A stretch of 40,255 bases of DNA from Spirochaetota bacterium (GTDB lineage Bacteria; Spirochaetota; Spirochaetia; Treponematales; Rectinemataceae). Location: contig JAJUIB010000008.1 in NCBI GenBank assembly GCA_029265615.1, forward strand, positions 1 to 40,255, written 5' to 3'. The notes beneath the pieces are model-generated. The model saw only the letters and a list, made by a program, of their open reading frames with translations. It searched no databases and was not told where the DNA came from. How positions within the stretch are numbered: position 1 is the first letter of the stretch; every line of letters starts with the position of its first letter. The position numbers were made by a program, and so were the translations under genes. This document shows positions 31,027-40,255 of the stretch, one piece after another.

Positions 31027-34000
31027 ATGTCGAGGAGTCGGTATACCCAGTGGGCGAAGTCGCAGGCGACCCGTGTGGGGGGGCTTATGGCCGCTTCGCT
31101 CCTCCTTGCAACCTGCGACCTTGCCAAGGTGGGCCTTGGCAGCAAGGTGGACATAACGCCGCCTGCCCTCGCGATCACCTCGCCTGCGAACGGCGCCTTC
31201 ATTTCAGAAAAAAGCCTTACGGTGCGCGGCACCGCCTCGGACGATCTTGCCCTCGATTCGGTGCGTGTCCTTGTCGATGGACAGAGCTATCCCGCCGCGG
31301 TTAAGGAGGGTGAGTGGACGGTATCCATTCCCGTGGGGACGGAGGCGGGAGCGGTGGCCGAGGGCGAAAAGACGCTCACCGTCATTGCCCAGGATGCCTC
31401 AGGAAAAGAAGACCGGCGCTCGGTCCGCTTTACCGTGGACACGAAGCCGCCCTTTGTGCTTGTGTCTGTGCCCCAGGGCTATGGCAGTTCCGCAGGAACC
31501 TATTCGAGCTACATCGACTTCGGCGGTGAGGTCTGGGACCCCTCGCCGCTCGACAAGGTCGAGGTTATCGTCGCCGACAAAGACGGGAAGGAGATAAAGC
31601 GCAAGGAGGCACAAGGGACGACTAGCTGGTCGGTGCGCTTCAATATCGGTCAGGGCGAAGACCTTCCCTGGGGCAAGGACGAGAGCGGAACAAGCTATAC
31701 CTTCACCGTCATGGCGCGCGACCGCGCTGGCAATACGAATAACTATGTTTATCACGCGCAAGACGTCTGGGCCCTCATGGGGACGTACAAGATCGAGCGG
31801 TTCCCGGTGACGAGCGAACTTGGGGCCATGGATCAGGAAGAACGCAATGCCCAACTTCCCGATTTACAGGGGCTTTTGTTTACTGACTTGAAGGACAAGC
31901 GGCTTCCCTGCGACGAGAAAAAACTCGGCTTCACATACGACGTTGACGGGACGCGTCCCCAAATCACGCTCACCAATCTTGATGCTAGTAAGCCGGTTAC
32001 CGCCAACGTGCTTGGCTCCAAGACGCCTATTCTCGGCTTTGTCGCGCCTGGGCCGGCGGGCAACGCGGTCGATGGCGCATCGATCAGGGCCACAGTCACG
32101 CCGCTTGGGTCGCAAGACGCGACGGTCAAGAGCCTCCCTGTCGTCGTCACGTCGATGGGCACGGTTTTTAATTTCACCTTCGCGCTTAAAGCGGGCGACA
32201 CCTTTCTAGGCAACGGCCGGTACCACCTTAGGATGGAGGCGAGTGCAAAGGGCGGCTCCCCGGCTCTTCCGACAGAACTCGACTTTCTCATCGACAACAC
32301 GATTCCGCAGTTTGTGCGTCTTATCCCCGCCGATGAAGGCTACGCATCGCGTATCGATCTTGCAGGCGGCAAGGGGAAGGGCGTGCGGATAGAGCTCGTC
32401 GTAAGCGACGACAACGACACGACCGACGGCATTGAAGGATCAAAGCTTGTCAACGTCACCGCGCGCGGGGCAAAGGATGGCGCGGCAATCGAGGGTGTGA
32501 GCTTTACCCCGGGCGAGGTGCTTTCCGAGGCGGGAAGCCGCATTGGCCGGCGCTGGGTGGTCGAGGTGCCGTATGCGTTCGGGACCGACCTCTATTTTGA
32601 TTACGAAGCCCGCGATGCAAGCGGCGCCACGGCGCGGCGCACACATCATGTCGTCATCGACGAGGAAGCTCCTACCCTCACCATCAGCGAGCCGCCCGCC
32701 GCGCCCCTGCCCGTGGGTGCGTTCCTCTCTGGCGATTCCTTCATTTTCCGCGGCACTGCCCTTGATGCACAGAGCGGCGTGACGGAAGTGCGCTATTGGC
32801 TTGGCGCGCGCGATGGGAGTGATCGCCCCAAGAAATTTGAGTACTGGAAGTCTGCCTCTGGCGCCGCTTCGTGGAGCGCAACGGAGGATTTGAAGGCTCT
32901 TTCCGAGGGGGCAAAACTTTTTTCCGCATGGGCAAAAGACGCGGCAGGCAACCTGAGCGAGATTGCGACACAGGCGTTTACCTATGACCGGACAAGCCCG
33001 GTGGCGAGTATTGCGGCTGGTAGCACGGCGAAGGGGTATGAAGAGTCAGGGGTAACGTACCGCGAGGAGAGTTTTACGCTCTCAGGGGAGTGCGACGACG
33101 ATGCAGTGACGGTAGGGCGGCGAGCGGTGGCGGCGAAGCTCACGGTGAAAAAAGACGGGGGTGGAGCGACCGAGCTTGTGTTTAGTGAAGGCGGGGTTTC
33201 GACGGGGGCGTGGAGCTACACGCAGAGCGTGAATAGGACGACGCACGCGGACGACGGGCTCTATGAGTATGTGCTCACGGTGACGGATGAGGCAGGGCGG
33301 ACGAGCACGGCGACAAAGACGGTGAGGATCGACACGAGTGCGCCGGTTATCGAGGTGCGGGCGCCAGCGCCGAACGAGCCGACGGATCAGGCGAACTATA
33401 CGCTGCGGGGTTCGGCCTACGACACAGGCTCGGGGCTTCTTGTTGGGAGCCTTGTGTATGTGCTCAATGGTGGCGAGGAAAAGCCCCTGTCGCTCATAGG
33501 GCAGACCTGGACGGCTGACGCGACACTTGGGAGTGAAGGGGCGTGCCAGCTTGTGGTGAAGGGGCGGGACCTACTTGGGAACGCGTACACAAGCGATGTG
33601 GTGACGTTCTACTACGACAAGGCGAATCCTGCGCTTACCGAAACAGCGGTGGGAGAGGACACGAAGCTCACGAACGGGGGCTTTGAGCTTCATGGGTCAG
33701 CGAGTGACACGAACGCGCTTTCTAGCCTTGTGGTGAGCGTGACAAAGAACGATGTAGCGGTAAAGAGCTGGGCTCCTGTGGCATTGAGCGGGAAGAGCGC
33801 GAATTGGGCGCATGCGGTTGCGCTTACGGACCTTGTGGGAGACGGGAGCTATGTGTTCACGGTGACGGTGCGTGATATAGCGGGCAGAACGAGCTCGCTA
33901 CAGCGCATAGTCAAGGTGGATACGACGAAGCCTGAGGTTACGGGGATGAACCTTGGGAACAACGAGCTTGTGCGGAGCGCGAGCTACACGGTGCTGGGGA

Positions 34001-37000
34001 GCGCGGCGGACACTGGCTCCGGGGTTGCGCGGATAGAGTACAGCGTTGATGGCACAAGCTGGCACGGAGGTACGGGAGGTGCGGACTGGAGTGTTGCGCT
34101 TTCCGGTCTCACGGATGGGCTTACGAAGAAGTTTTTTGTGCGTGCGATCGACGGTGCGGGAAATGTGGGGGATGCGTATGAGCGGAGCTATCGCGTTGAC
34201 CTTGCGGACCCCGCAGTGAGTGTGACGGGGCTTACGGAAGGCGAGACCGGGTATCGGAACAGTGATGTGGCGCTCGAAGGCAGTGCGACGGATGGGAACG
34301 GTATCAAAGCGCTGAGTGTGAGCTATATAAAGAGCGGTGGGGGTACTGGTGTGCTTTCGACCGCACTTCCCGACGGTACAGGTAAGTGGAGTGCGACGCT
34401 CCCCGTGTCGCTGGGGAACGGGTCGTACACGCTTACGGTGATGGCGACAGATAAAGCGGATCAGACGAGCACGGTGCGGCGAACGGTGGTGATCGACGTG
34501 GCGCCGCCGGTCCTCGAGGTAAAGACGCCGAGTGGGCTTGTGGAAACGCAGAAGGTAAGGCTCTCAGGCACGGTAGAGGACAACCTTGGGGGCAAGGGCG
34601 TATCGAGCCTAGAATACAGCCTGGACAGTAGCGATGGCGAAAACGGCAGCTGGGTGGCGGTGACGCTTACTGGCTACACGTGGGTGGTCGAGGACGTGGA
34701 CACTGGTGCGCAGGAAGGCGAAAAGTCGCTGTGGGTGCGTGCGAGCGACGGGCTTAACGCGGCGACGAAGAAGAAGGTGACGTTCACGTACGACAAGGCT
34801 GACCCGGTTTTGAGCGAGACGGGCTCGGGGCTTACTGCCGATCAGGCGATCAAGAAGGAGGCGGTGAGCTTTGGCGGTTCGGTGAGCGATACGAACGGGA
34901 TTAAAAAGCTCGAAGTGAGCGTAAACGGAGCTTCTCCGCAGGCGATCACGACAAGTGTCGGGGCGTGGAACTGGACGCTCCCTGCGACGCAGGATGGGGA
35001 GTACAAGCTTGTCTTCACCGCCGAAGATGTGGCGGGACGTAAGGCGACGCTGTCGCGGTGGGTGCTCCTTGATACGGAAAAGCCAACGACGCCGGTGATA
35101 AAGTCGAGTCCTGGGGCATTTGTGCAGAAGGACCTTGTGGTAAACGGGGAGACGAGCGACGCGACAAGCGGCGTTGCGACGGTGTACTACCGGATTGATG
35201 ACAAGGACGCCGGGACCCTTGCGGGGACGAGTTCGTGGTTTGGGACGATCGATCTTTCGGTGGAGAAAGACGGGGTAAAGGTCTACGCCGAGGGGATGCA
35301 TACGCTCAAGGTGTGGGCGGAAGACCGCGCAGGCAACCTGAGCGAGGTTGCGACACAGGCGTTTATCATCGACCGCGCCGATCCTAGCCTTTCGGTAGAT
35401 GCGGCTTACGATGGCATTGTGTTCAAAAATAGCCCCTTTTCCATCGACATCGCCGTTTCCGACACCTACGCGCTAGGAGCTGCGCCGCTTACCGTCACAC
35501 TATCGGTTAACGGAAGCGTCAAGACACTCGACCCACCGGTGATCCAATCTGGAGCGGGGAGCGCCTTCCAGGTATGGCGGCAAACGGTGCCCATCGGCTT
35601 TGGCGACGGGCTCTACGTCGTGACGATAGACGCCAAAGACAGCGTCGACCGACCCGCGCAGTCCATACAGCGGAGCATCACCGTCGATACGACACAGCCG
35701 ACCGCGCTCATTTCCGCGCTCTCGCCTATACTTGCGGGCAACGTTGTAAACGGTAAGATTACGCTCAATGCGAATGTAAGCGATGCTAACGGGCTTTGGG
35801 GGGTCAAATACTTTGTCCGCCCCGCCTCGGGCCTACCCGTCTACGACGATGGTGACGGCCAGCCTCTTCTTGCACCCTACGCTGCGACGATCGACACCTC
35901 CGCGATGAGCGGCACGATGTATCTCTACATCGTTGCCCGTGACAAGGCGGGCAACGAAAGCGGCCACCTTGCGACGGTCGAGGTGAACCAGGCTTCCGAT
36001 GTGCCCGTAGCTACGATTGAAAGCCCATCGCCCGGCGACGCGATCGGCGCCGACAAGCGCGCCCGCGGCACCTTTATGGATGACGATGGCGTTGCTTCGG
36101 GCGCCGCCATCCTCTATGTGAAAAAATCAAGCGATGGCAACTATACCGCGTTCCCCATCGCGGCTTCGAGTGCGCCTACCCAGCTTGTGTCCTGGTCGGT
36201 CGATCTTTCGACCTTCCTCTCTGAAAAGGGCGATGGCATCTACAGCATGTACTTCCGCGTGATGGACGATGCGAGTAAAAAGTCGGGACTTGCAGAACGC
36301 TTTATCGAGACCGCGGTGCAGACCTTTACCTGGGACAACAACCCGCCCACGGTCTCGGCGAGCATCGCAAAGGCTCCGGTAAAACCTGCGTACAAGGCGG
36401 GGGACGAGGTGACCTTCTCCTGGACCGCAAGCGACGCCTCGGGCATAAGCTCGCAAACGGTCGAGGTTGACGGCGCGCAGAGCGGCCTCGGCGCAATAGC
36501 TTCCGCGGCTTTGGACTTCAGTGTCGTCTACACGGTTCCGGCTAACGCCATCTCGGGGAACAAGATATTCACGCTCGTCGTCACCGACGCGACGGGCCGT
36601 TCGACGACCCGCACCGCGAGCATCACCGTCGATACTGCCTCGCCGAGCGTCGAGCCAGCCTTTGCGCTCGATCCGGGATTCGTCGGATTCACGCCGAACG
36701 GCGCTTTCTCCATACGAGGCACGGCTTCCGATAACCGCGCGCTTTCCAAGGTGCAGATCAAGCTGACAGGCTCTGGCGGCGGCCAAAATCTCGACTGGAC
36801 CGACGCAAGCCTTTCAAACGGTAGCTGGAGTTATGCGATCGCCGACAGCACGACGTATGTGCCGACTTCGGGAAATCTCGGCATCGAGCTCCGTGCGGTC
36901 GACGAGGCGGGCAATGTGAGCCCCATCCAGAGCTTCAGCCAGTTCGTCGATCAGGCTGCCGACAAGCCGACGGTCACGGTCATAAGCCCGGTCGGAGGCA

Positions 37001-40000
37001 CGACCTACGGCACGACGGTACAGATATCCGGCACTGCCGCCGACGATGACGGCCTTGCCGATTTCGACAACAATGGCGTCATCGATTCCGATGCGATCGT
37101 AATCGAATACTGGAATACCGCGAGCCCGGGCACAACGTACACGCGGTATCCTGTTATAAGCGGCACGGGAAAGAGCGCCACGTGGAACTACAGTCTTACG
37201 AGTCTTTCAGGCGGAGATTACGCGGTCCGCGTGCGCGCGAAGGATGACGCAGGAAAGCTCGGCGATTGGAGCGCCGAGACGACTTTCACCGTGGATGCGG
37301 GAAGCCCCAATCTCATCGTGACAAGCGCCATTCAGGCCTTCATCAATAACGGGAACCTTGTGATTTCGGGGACGGCCGAGGATTCGGGCGGGATTAAGTA
37401 CGTGCACGCCCGTGTGAATGGCGGCGCCTGGGTGCTTGCAAGCGCACTCGGTATGACCGACATGGACGCAAACGGCGTCTGGGACAGCCTTGCGACTGGC
37501 GTGGTGAACTGGTCGATCAGCCTTAATCTCGGCACGGACGGCTTTAAGACCATTGAGATCGAGGCTGCCGACAATAACGATCTTGTCGCCACCGCCCAGC
37601 GGAGCACCACGCTCGACACGACGGCGCCTTCGGGAAGCTTCGATGCGCAGTTCCGCGACCATCCGAGCGGCTCCTTCCTCGCAACGACGCTTCTCAACAA
37701 GACGGTGCGCATAACGGGCACGGTGACGGAGCTCAACCTCCGCGACACGAATCCCGTGGAGATTTCGATCGAGGACGGGGTCAACAACGCGTGGGCGCCC
37801 GTCACCGGAACCTTCGTCTGGAGCCATGTATGGGAGACGAAGGACCTTCCCGACGGGAACTACACGATCAGGCTCAGGATCACGGACAAGGCTGGTAACG
37901 TCACCGACGCCATTATGAAGACGGTGAGCACCAAGCAGTCGGCGGATGTGCCGCTCATCACCCAGGCCTTTGTTGATGCGCCTAACTCCGCCTCGGCGGG
38001 GAATAACGTCCTCGGCGCGGTGCTCAAGATATCGGGCACAATCAGCGATGACGACGGATTCCTTTCGGGCGCGGTGGGCGCCCTTCTCGACGGGACGACG
38101 ACGGTGATGCCGACGAACACGAGCGGTACGACGGGCACCTGGGAATACGTGTGGACGAGCCTTCCTGCGGGCGAACACTATATTTCCATCACCGCGACGG
38201 ACCGGAACGGGGCCACAAGGAGCATCGGACCCACGTATTTTATCGTCGACAACGCGAATCCGCTTTTGTCGCTCTCGACACCGGCTTCAGGTGCACGGCT
38301 TAAGGCGGGTAGCCTCGTCATCGCCGGGACCGCCTCGGACGATGGCGGCTTTGGCGCGACACCCCTTTCCCTGACGTTCAGGCACTCCGACACGAGTTCG
38401 AGCCTGCACAACAAGGTCTATACGCCGGCGGTTTCAGGCGGTGTTTTCACGCTGTCTATTGATATCGACGGCGCGGTGAAGGACGGAACCCTCTACATGG
38501 ATCTTGTCCTCTCAGACCGCGCGGGCAGGCAAAGCTCCGTGACGCGCGCCGTGACTATCGATACGACGGCTCCCTCGCTTTCGCTCAACTACCCGAGCCA
38601 TGCCGCGTACATCAACGGGCTTGTCTCCGTGACGGGCACGGCCGATGACCTCAACGGCCTTGAGGATGTGAGTCTGCAGGTCCTCTCTCCCGTGACGAAG
38701 CTACCGATTGCAAGCCTTACGAGGAGTAGCGCCACGCTCGCGGCTTGGGAGTTCCCCTTCAATGCTGAAACCTACGCGTCGACCACCTACGCAGTCGACG
38801 TAAACGGCGACCAGAAGCTCTGGAAGGTCTTCTTCCGCCTCGCGGCGACCGACAGAGCGGGCAACGTCGCTGAGTACAAGGTTGGCGATCCCCTCGACTG
38901 GCCGTATTTCTTCATCGACACCGACGGCGACAAGCCCACGATCTCCGTGACCCAGCCCAAGAACGGTGACAAGATCGGCGGCTTTGTGAACATGTTCGGC
39001 ACGGCGACCGACGACGACGGTCCGGTCATGCAGGTCGAAGCACGCATCGACTTCAACGGTGACGGAGACTTCCTCGACAGCCGCGATCTTGACGGCGACG
39101 GTACCGTCCAGCTCGGCACCTCCGTCGATATACTCGGTACGACGGTGAAGATCGGTGATGCGGCACACAAGTGGGAGGACGAGTCCGCCTGGTACGTCAT
39201 CCCGGTCAGCAACAATGCCTGGACGCAGGAGCTTAACTCGAACGGCGAGCTCTACGAGTCGAACACCGGCGGCACCGGGACTATCACGATTCAGGTGCGA
39301 AGCCGCGACAAGTTCGGCCTTGCAAGCGAGGTGTCGAGCCGCAGCATCATCCTCGACCAGACATTCCCGCGGATCGAGAACGCCGCGCCGCTTGACCAGA
39401 GTTACCAGAGCGGCACCTTTACGCTCACGGCCGAATTCGGCGACAACATCGACCTCAACCTTTCCTCGATCTCGCAGATCAAGATCAACATCAATAAGAC
39501 GGGTTACCAGACCCTGAGCGCGGGACCAAACACGGGCGCGGGGCATCCCTACGCACTCACTGCCGACCTTGGAAATCCGCAGCACGGGTACGACCTCGCC
39601 TTCCCCATCAATACCAACACGTATTTCAATAACAGTTCGGGCATCCTCTACGTCGATCTCTACGTCAAGGACGAGTCCGGCTACGTGAACCAGAAGACGC
39701 TCACCTACTATGTGGACAACCAGGCGCCGAGCTCCTCCTGGTCGACGAGTACGACGCGCCCGGATGGCGCGAACCTGCGTAACGGCATGATCAGCGTGAA
39801 CGGCGTGCCCAAGACCTATGTCGAAGGTAACTACGGCGATTCGGGTTCCGTGAGCGGCATTTCGCGGATCGAGGCCTACTTCGTTAAGTCGGGAGCGCTA
39901 CGTGCGCTCAAGACGAGCGGGACCTACGGATGGGCCCTTCCGACCGAGTCCGCCGCCATCGAGACCTACAACCTCGCGACGAATACCTGGACTCCGGGCA

Positions 40001-40255
40001 CCGATCCAGCAAGCCCCTTCGCGACGCATGCGGCGCTTGGTGACAACTACGTTATCAAGGTGGACAAGGCCAGCGAGATGAGCGACCTCGGCATCGGTAC
40101 GGACATTGACGGCGACGGATACCACGAGTACCTCGGTATCTATGAGGGCGCGGCGCGCTGGCGGGCTTACTTCGACAGCCTGTATCTCCCTGACGGCCTC
40201 GCCGACCTCCACTATGTGGTCTACGACCTCGCCGGTAACCGTGTCCATCGCGTGC
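31027..40255 (+). CDS. Giant Ig-like-repeat lipoprotein, 3' end outside window
   Basis: An uninterrupted frame of more than 3,070 codons from ATG 31027, still open at the window edge, with a very strong ribosome-binding site. Residues 17-30 form a lipoprotein-type signal (GGLMAASLLLATC), with C30 as probable lipidation site; Thr at -1 is unusual but spirochaetal lipoboxes are relaxed. The rest is about 26 repeats of 85-130 residues, each of bacterial Ig-like layout: a (V/I)DxxxP start, then xGTAxDDxGL, a G-x-W strand, G-x-Y and DxAGN. Examples of repeat starts lie at 31438, 32662, 33328, 35683, 36627, 38557 and 39352. Several Asp-rich calcium loops occur. It is probably exported and surface-exposed, acting as adhesin, glycan binder or structural filament; the function is not established. 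Confidence 0.9.
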   Translation, partial: MSRSRYTQWAKSQATRVGGLMAASLLLATCDLAKVGLGSKVDITPPALAITSPANGAFISEKSLTVRGTASDDLALDSVRVLVDGQSYPAAVKEGEWTVSIPVGTEAGAVAEGEKTLTVIAQDASGKEDRRSVRFTVDTKPPFVLVSVPQGYGSSAGTYSSYIDFGGEVWDPSPLDKVEVIVADKDGKEIKRKEAQGTTSWSVRFNIGQGEDLPWGKDESGTSYTFTVMARDRAGNTNNYVYHAQDVWALMGTYKIERFPVTSELGAMDQEERNAQLPDLQGLLFTDLKDKRLPCDEKKLGFTYDVDGTRPQITLTNLDASKPVTANVLGSKTPILGFVAPGPAGNAVDGASIRATVTPLGSQDATVKSLPVVVTSMGTVFNFTFALKAGDTFLGNGRYHLRMEASAKGGSPALPTELDFLIDNTIPQFVRLIPADEGYASRIDLAGGKGKGVRIELVVSDDNDTTDGIEGSKLVNVTARGAKDGAAIEGVSFTPGEVLSEAGSRIGRRWVVEVPYAFGTDLYFDYEARDASGATARRTHHVVIDEEAPTLTISEPPAAPLPVGAFLSGDSFIFRGTALDAQSGVTEVRYWLGARDGSDRPKKFEYWKSASGAASWSATEDLKALSEGAKLFSAWAKDAAGNLSEIATQAFTYDRTSPVASIAAGSTAKGYEESGVTYREESFTLSGECDDDAVTVGRRAVAAKLTVKKDGGGATELVFSEGGVSTGAWSYTQSVNRTTHADDGLYEYVLTVTDEAGRTSTATKTVRIDTSAPVIEVRAPAPNEPTDQANYTLRGSAYDTGSGLLVGSLVYVLNGGEEKPLSLIGQTWTADATLGSEGACQLVVKGRDLLGNAYTSDVVTFYYDKANPALTETAVGEDTKLTNGGFELHGSASDTNALSSLVVSVTKNDVAVKSWAPVALSGKSANWAHAVALTDLVGDGSYVFTVTVRDIAGRTSSLQRIVKVDTTKPEVTGMNLGNNELVRSASYTVLGSAADTGSGVARIEYSVDGTSWHGGTGGADWSVALSGLTDGLTKKFFVRAIDGAGNVGDAYERSYRVDLADPAVSVTGLTEGETGYRNSDVALEGSATDGNGIKALSVSYIKSGGGTGVLSTALPDGTGKWSATLPVSLGNGSYTLTVMATDKADQTSTVRRTVVIDVAPPVLEVKTPSGLVETQKVRLSGTVEDNLGGKGVSSLEYSLDSSDGENGSWVAVTLTGYTWVVEDVDTGAQEGEKSLWVRASDGLNAATKKKVTFTYDKADPVLSETGSGLTADQAIKKEAVSFGGSVSDTNGIKKLEVSVNGASPQAITTSVGAWNWTLPATQDGEYKLVFTAEDVAGRKATLSRWVLLDTEKPTTPVIKSSPGAFVQKDLVVNGETSDATSGVATVYYRIDDKDAGTLAGTSSWFGTIDLSVEKDGVKVYAEGMHTLKVWAEDRAGNLSEVATQAFIIDRADPSLSVDAAYDGIVFKNSPFSIDIAVSDTYALGAAPLTVTLSVNGSVKTLDPPVIQSGAGSAFQVWRQTVPIGFGDGLYVVTIDAKDSVDRPAQSIQRSITVDTTQPTALISALSPILAGNVVNGKITLNANVSDANGLWGVKYFVRPASGLPVYDDGDGQPLLAPYAATIDTSAMSGTMYLYIVARDKAGNESGHLATVEVNQASDVPVATIESPSPGDAIGADKRARGTFMDDDGVASGAAILYVKKSSDGNYTAFPIAASSAPTQLVSWSVDLSTFLSEKGDGIYSMYFRVMDDASKKSGLAERFIETAVQTFTWDNNPPTVSASIAKAPVKPAYKAGDEVTFSWTASDASGISSQTVEVDGAQSGLGAIASAALDFSVVYTVPANAISGNKIFTLVVTDATGRSTTRTASITVDTASPSVEPAFALDPGFVGFTPNGAFSIRGTASDNRALSKVQIKLTGSGGGQNLDWTDASLSNGSWSYAIADSTTYVPTSGNLGIELRAVDEAGNVSPIQSFSQFVDQAADKPTVTVISPVGGTTYGTTVQISGTAADDDGLADFDNNGVIDSDAIVIEYWNTASPGTTYTRYPVISGTGKSATWNYSLTSLSGGDYAVRVRAKDDAGKLGDWSAETTFTVDAGSPNLIVTSAIQAFINNGNLVISGTAEDSGGIKYVHARVNGGAWVLASALGMTDMDANGVWDSLATGVVNWSISLNLGTDGFKTIEIEAADNNDLVATAQRSTTLDTTAPSGSFDAQFRDHPSGSFLATTLLNKTVRITGTVTELNLRDTNPVEISIEDGVNNAWAPVTGTFVWSHVWETKDLPDGNYTIRLRITDKAGNVTDAIMKTVSTKQSADVPLITQAFVDAPNSASAGNNVLGAVLKISGTISDDDGFLSGAVGALLDGTTTVMPTNTSGTTGTWEYVWTSLPAGEHYISITATDRNGATRSIGPTYFIVDNANPLLSLSTPASGARLKAGSLVIAGTASDDGGFGATPLSLTFRHSDTSSSLHNKVYTPAVSGGVFTLSIDIDGAVKDGTLYMDLVLSDRAGRQSSVTRAVTIDTTAPSLSLNYPSHAAYINGLVSVTGTADDLNGLEDVSLQVLSPVTKLPIASLTRSSATLAAWEFPFNAETYASTTYAVDVNGDQKLWKVFFRLAATDRAGNVAEYKVGDPLDWPYFFIDTDGDKPTISVTQPKNGDKIGGFVNMFGTATDDDGPVMQVEARIDFNGDGDFLDSRDLDGDGTVQLGTSVDILGTTVKIGDAAHKWEDESAWYVIPVSNNAWTQELNSNGELYESNTGGTGTITIQVRSRDKFGLASEVSSRSIILDQTFPRIENAAPLDQSYQSGTFTLTAEFGDNIDLNLSSISQIKININKTGYQTLSAGPNTGAGHPYALTADLGNPQHGYDLAFPINTNTYFNNSSGILYVDLYVKDESGYVNQKTLTYYVDNQAPSSSWSTSTTRPDGANLRNGMISVNGVPKTYVEGNYGDSGSVSGISRIEAYFVKSGALRALKTSGTYGWALPTESAAIETYNLATNTWTPGTDPASPFATHAALGDNYVIKVDKASEMSDLGIGTDIDGDGYHEYLGIYEGAARWRAYFDSLYLPDGLADLHYVVYDLAGNRVHRV
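32944..32980 (+). repeat. 37-bp direct repeat, left copy
   Basis: This copy encodes AGNLSEIATQAF. It matches 35329-35365 at 36 of 37 bases (ATT against GTT is the only difference), and looser similarity extends about 15 bases upstream. It marks the left edge of a block with different codon usage. Confidence 0.9.
33328..35067 (+). repeat. Two-domain higher-order repeat, three copies
   Basis: Two Ig-like domain types alternate. Type A starts at 33328, 33916 and 34492 and carries D(T/N)GSG- or DNLGGKG-like loops. Type B starts at 33613, 34195 and 34789 and carries DTNAL, DGNGI or DTNGI. Like types recur every 576-594 bp, so the unit of duplication was a domain pair of about 193 residues. Confidence 0.7.
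35329..35365 (+). repeat. 37-bp direct repeat, right copy
   Basis: This copy encodes AGNLSEVATQAF. It lies 2,385 bp (exactly 795 codons) after the left copy, so recombination between the two would delete or duplicate the block in frame. It marks the right edge of the atypical block. Confidence 0.9.

Noticed and set aside
36127-39585. Long minus-strand open frames (219 to 323 codons) opposite the giant lipoprotein
   Set aside because: They are shadows of C-ending codons in the plus-strand repeats and disappear in the block where codons end in G.
1-40255. Transposase, integrase, phage or toxin-antitoxin genes
   Set aside because: None was recognised on either strand, despite the mosaic composition at 32.9-35.4 kb; no tRNA or rRNA gene was recognised either.

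Overview
The window is high-GC bacterial DNA. Its gene content (family 1 sugar importer, M29 aminopeptidase, lone Hsp20, and a giant lipoprotein made of Ig-like repeats with a relaxed lipobox) suggests a saccharolytic, probably anaerobic member of the Spirochaetota. This placement is an inference, because no rRNA, tRNA or other phylogenetic marker is present.

Layout. (1) Positions 1-7.2 kb: the 5' end of an amidohydrolase gene on the minus strand; a GH2 glycosidase; an MFS transporter with a translationally coupled GntR regulator behind a promoter covered by a perfect inverted repeat; a small DUF493-like protein; a Gfo/Idh/MocA oxidoreductase gene broken by a frameshift and an apparent internal deletion; and an M29 aminopeptidase. 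(2) 7.3-9.4 kb: a ferredoxin-like protein and an Hsp20 chaperone, both on the minus strand and separated by a textbook terminator, then a 549-bp gene-free, partly AT-rich stretch with several inverted repeats. (3) 9.4-14.9 kb: an iron(III)-type ABC importer (binding protein, double permease with an extra extracytoplasmic domain, ATPase), followed by a membrane diguanylate cyclase. (4) 14.9-25.2 kb: a glycan island. A GH2 beta-mannosidase is divergent from a ROK repressor, a family 1 binding protein, two permeases, a GH1 and a GH20 glycosidase. There is no ATPase gene, so the importer probably borrows one encoded elsewhere. Beta-mannosidase plus hexosaminidase would suit mannosyl-GlcNAc (N-glycan core) or mixed plant and fungal glycan breakdown. 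(5) 25.2-30.8 kb, minus strand: a tightly overlapping operon UbiD-UbiA-UbiX-binding protein-ATPase-permease. It joins the late prenylation and decarboxylation steps of quinone (probably menaquinone) synthesis to a NitT/TauT-type importer, which suggests uptake of a quinone precursor. (6) 31.0-40.3 kb: an open reading frame of more than 3,070 codons, still open at the window edge, encoding a predicted lipoprotein of about 26 Ig-like repeats. A 2.4-kb block inside it has different codon usage, carries a two-domain higher-order repeat, and is bounded by a near-identical 37-bp direct repeat.

Regulatory signals are unusually readable. There are several sigma70-type promoters whose start codon lies at or next to the predicted transcription start (leaderless mRNAs), a face-to-face divergent promoter pair sharing one palindromic -10, a sigma54-like promoter upstream of hsp20, and GC-rich stem-loops between each binding-protein gene and its permease gene. 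All statements come from reading the sequence; no database search was run.
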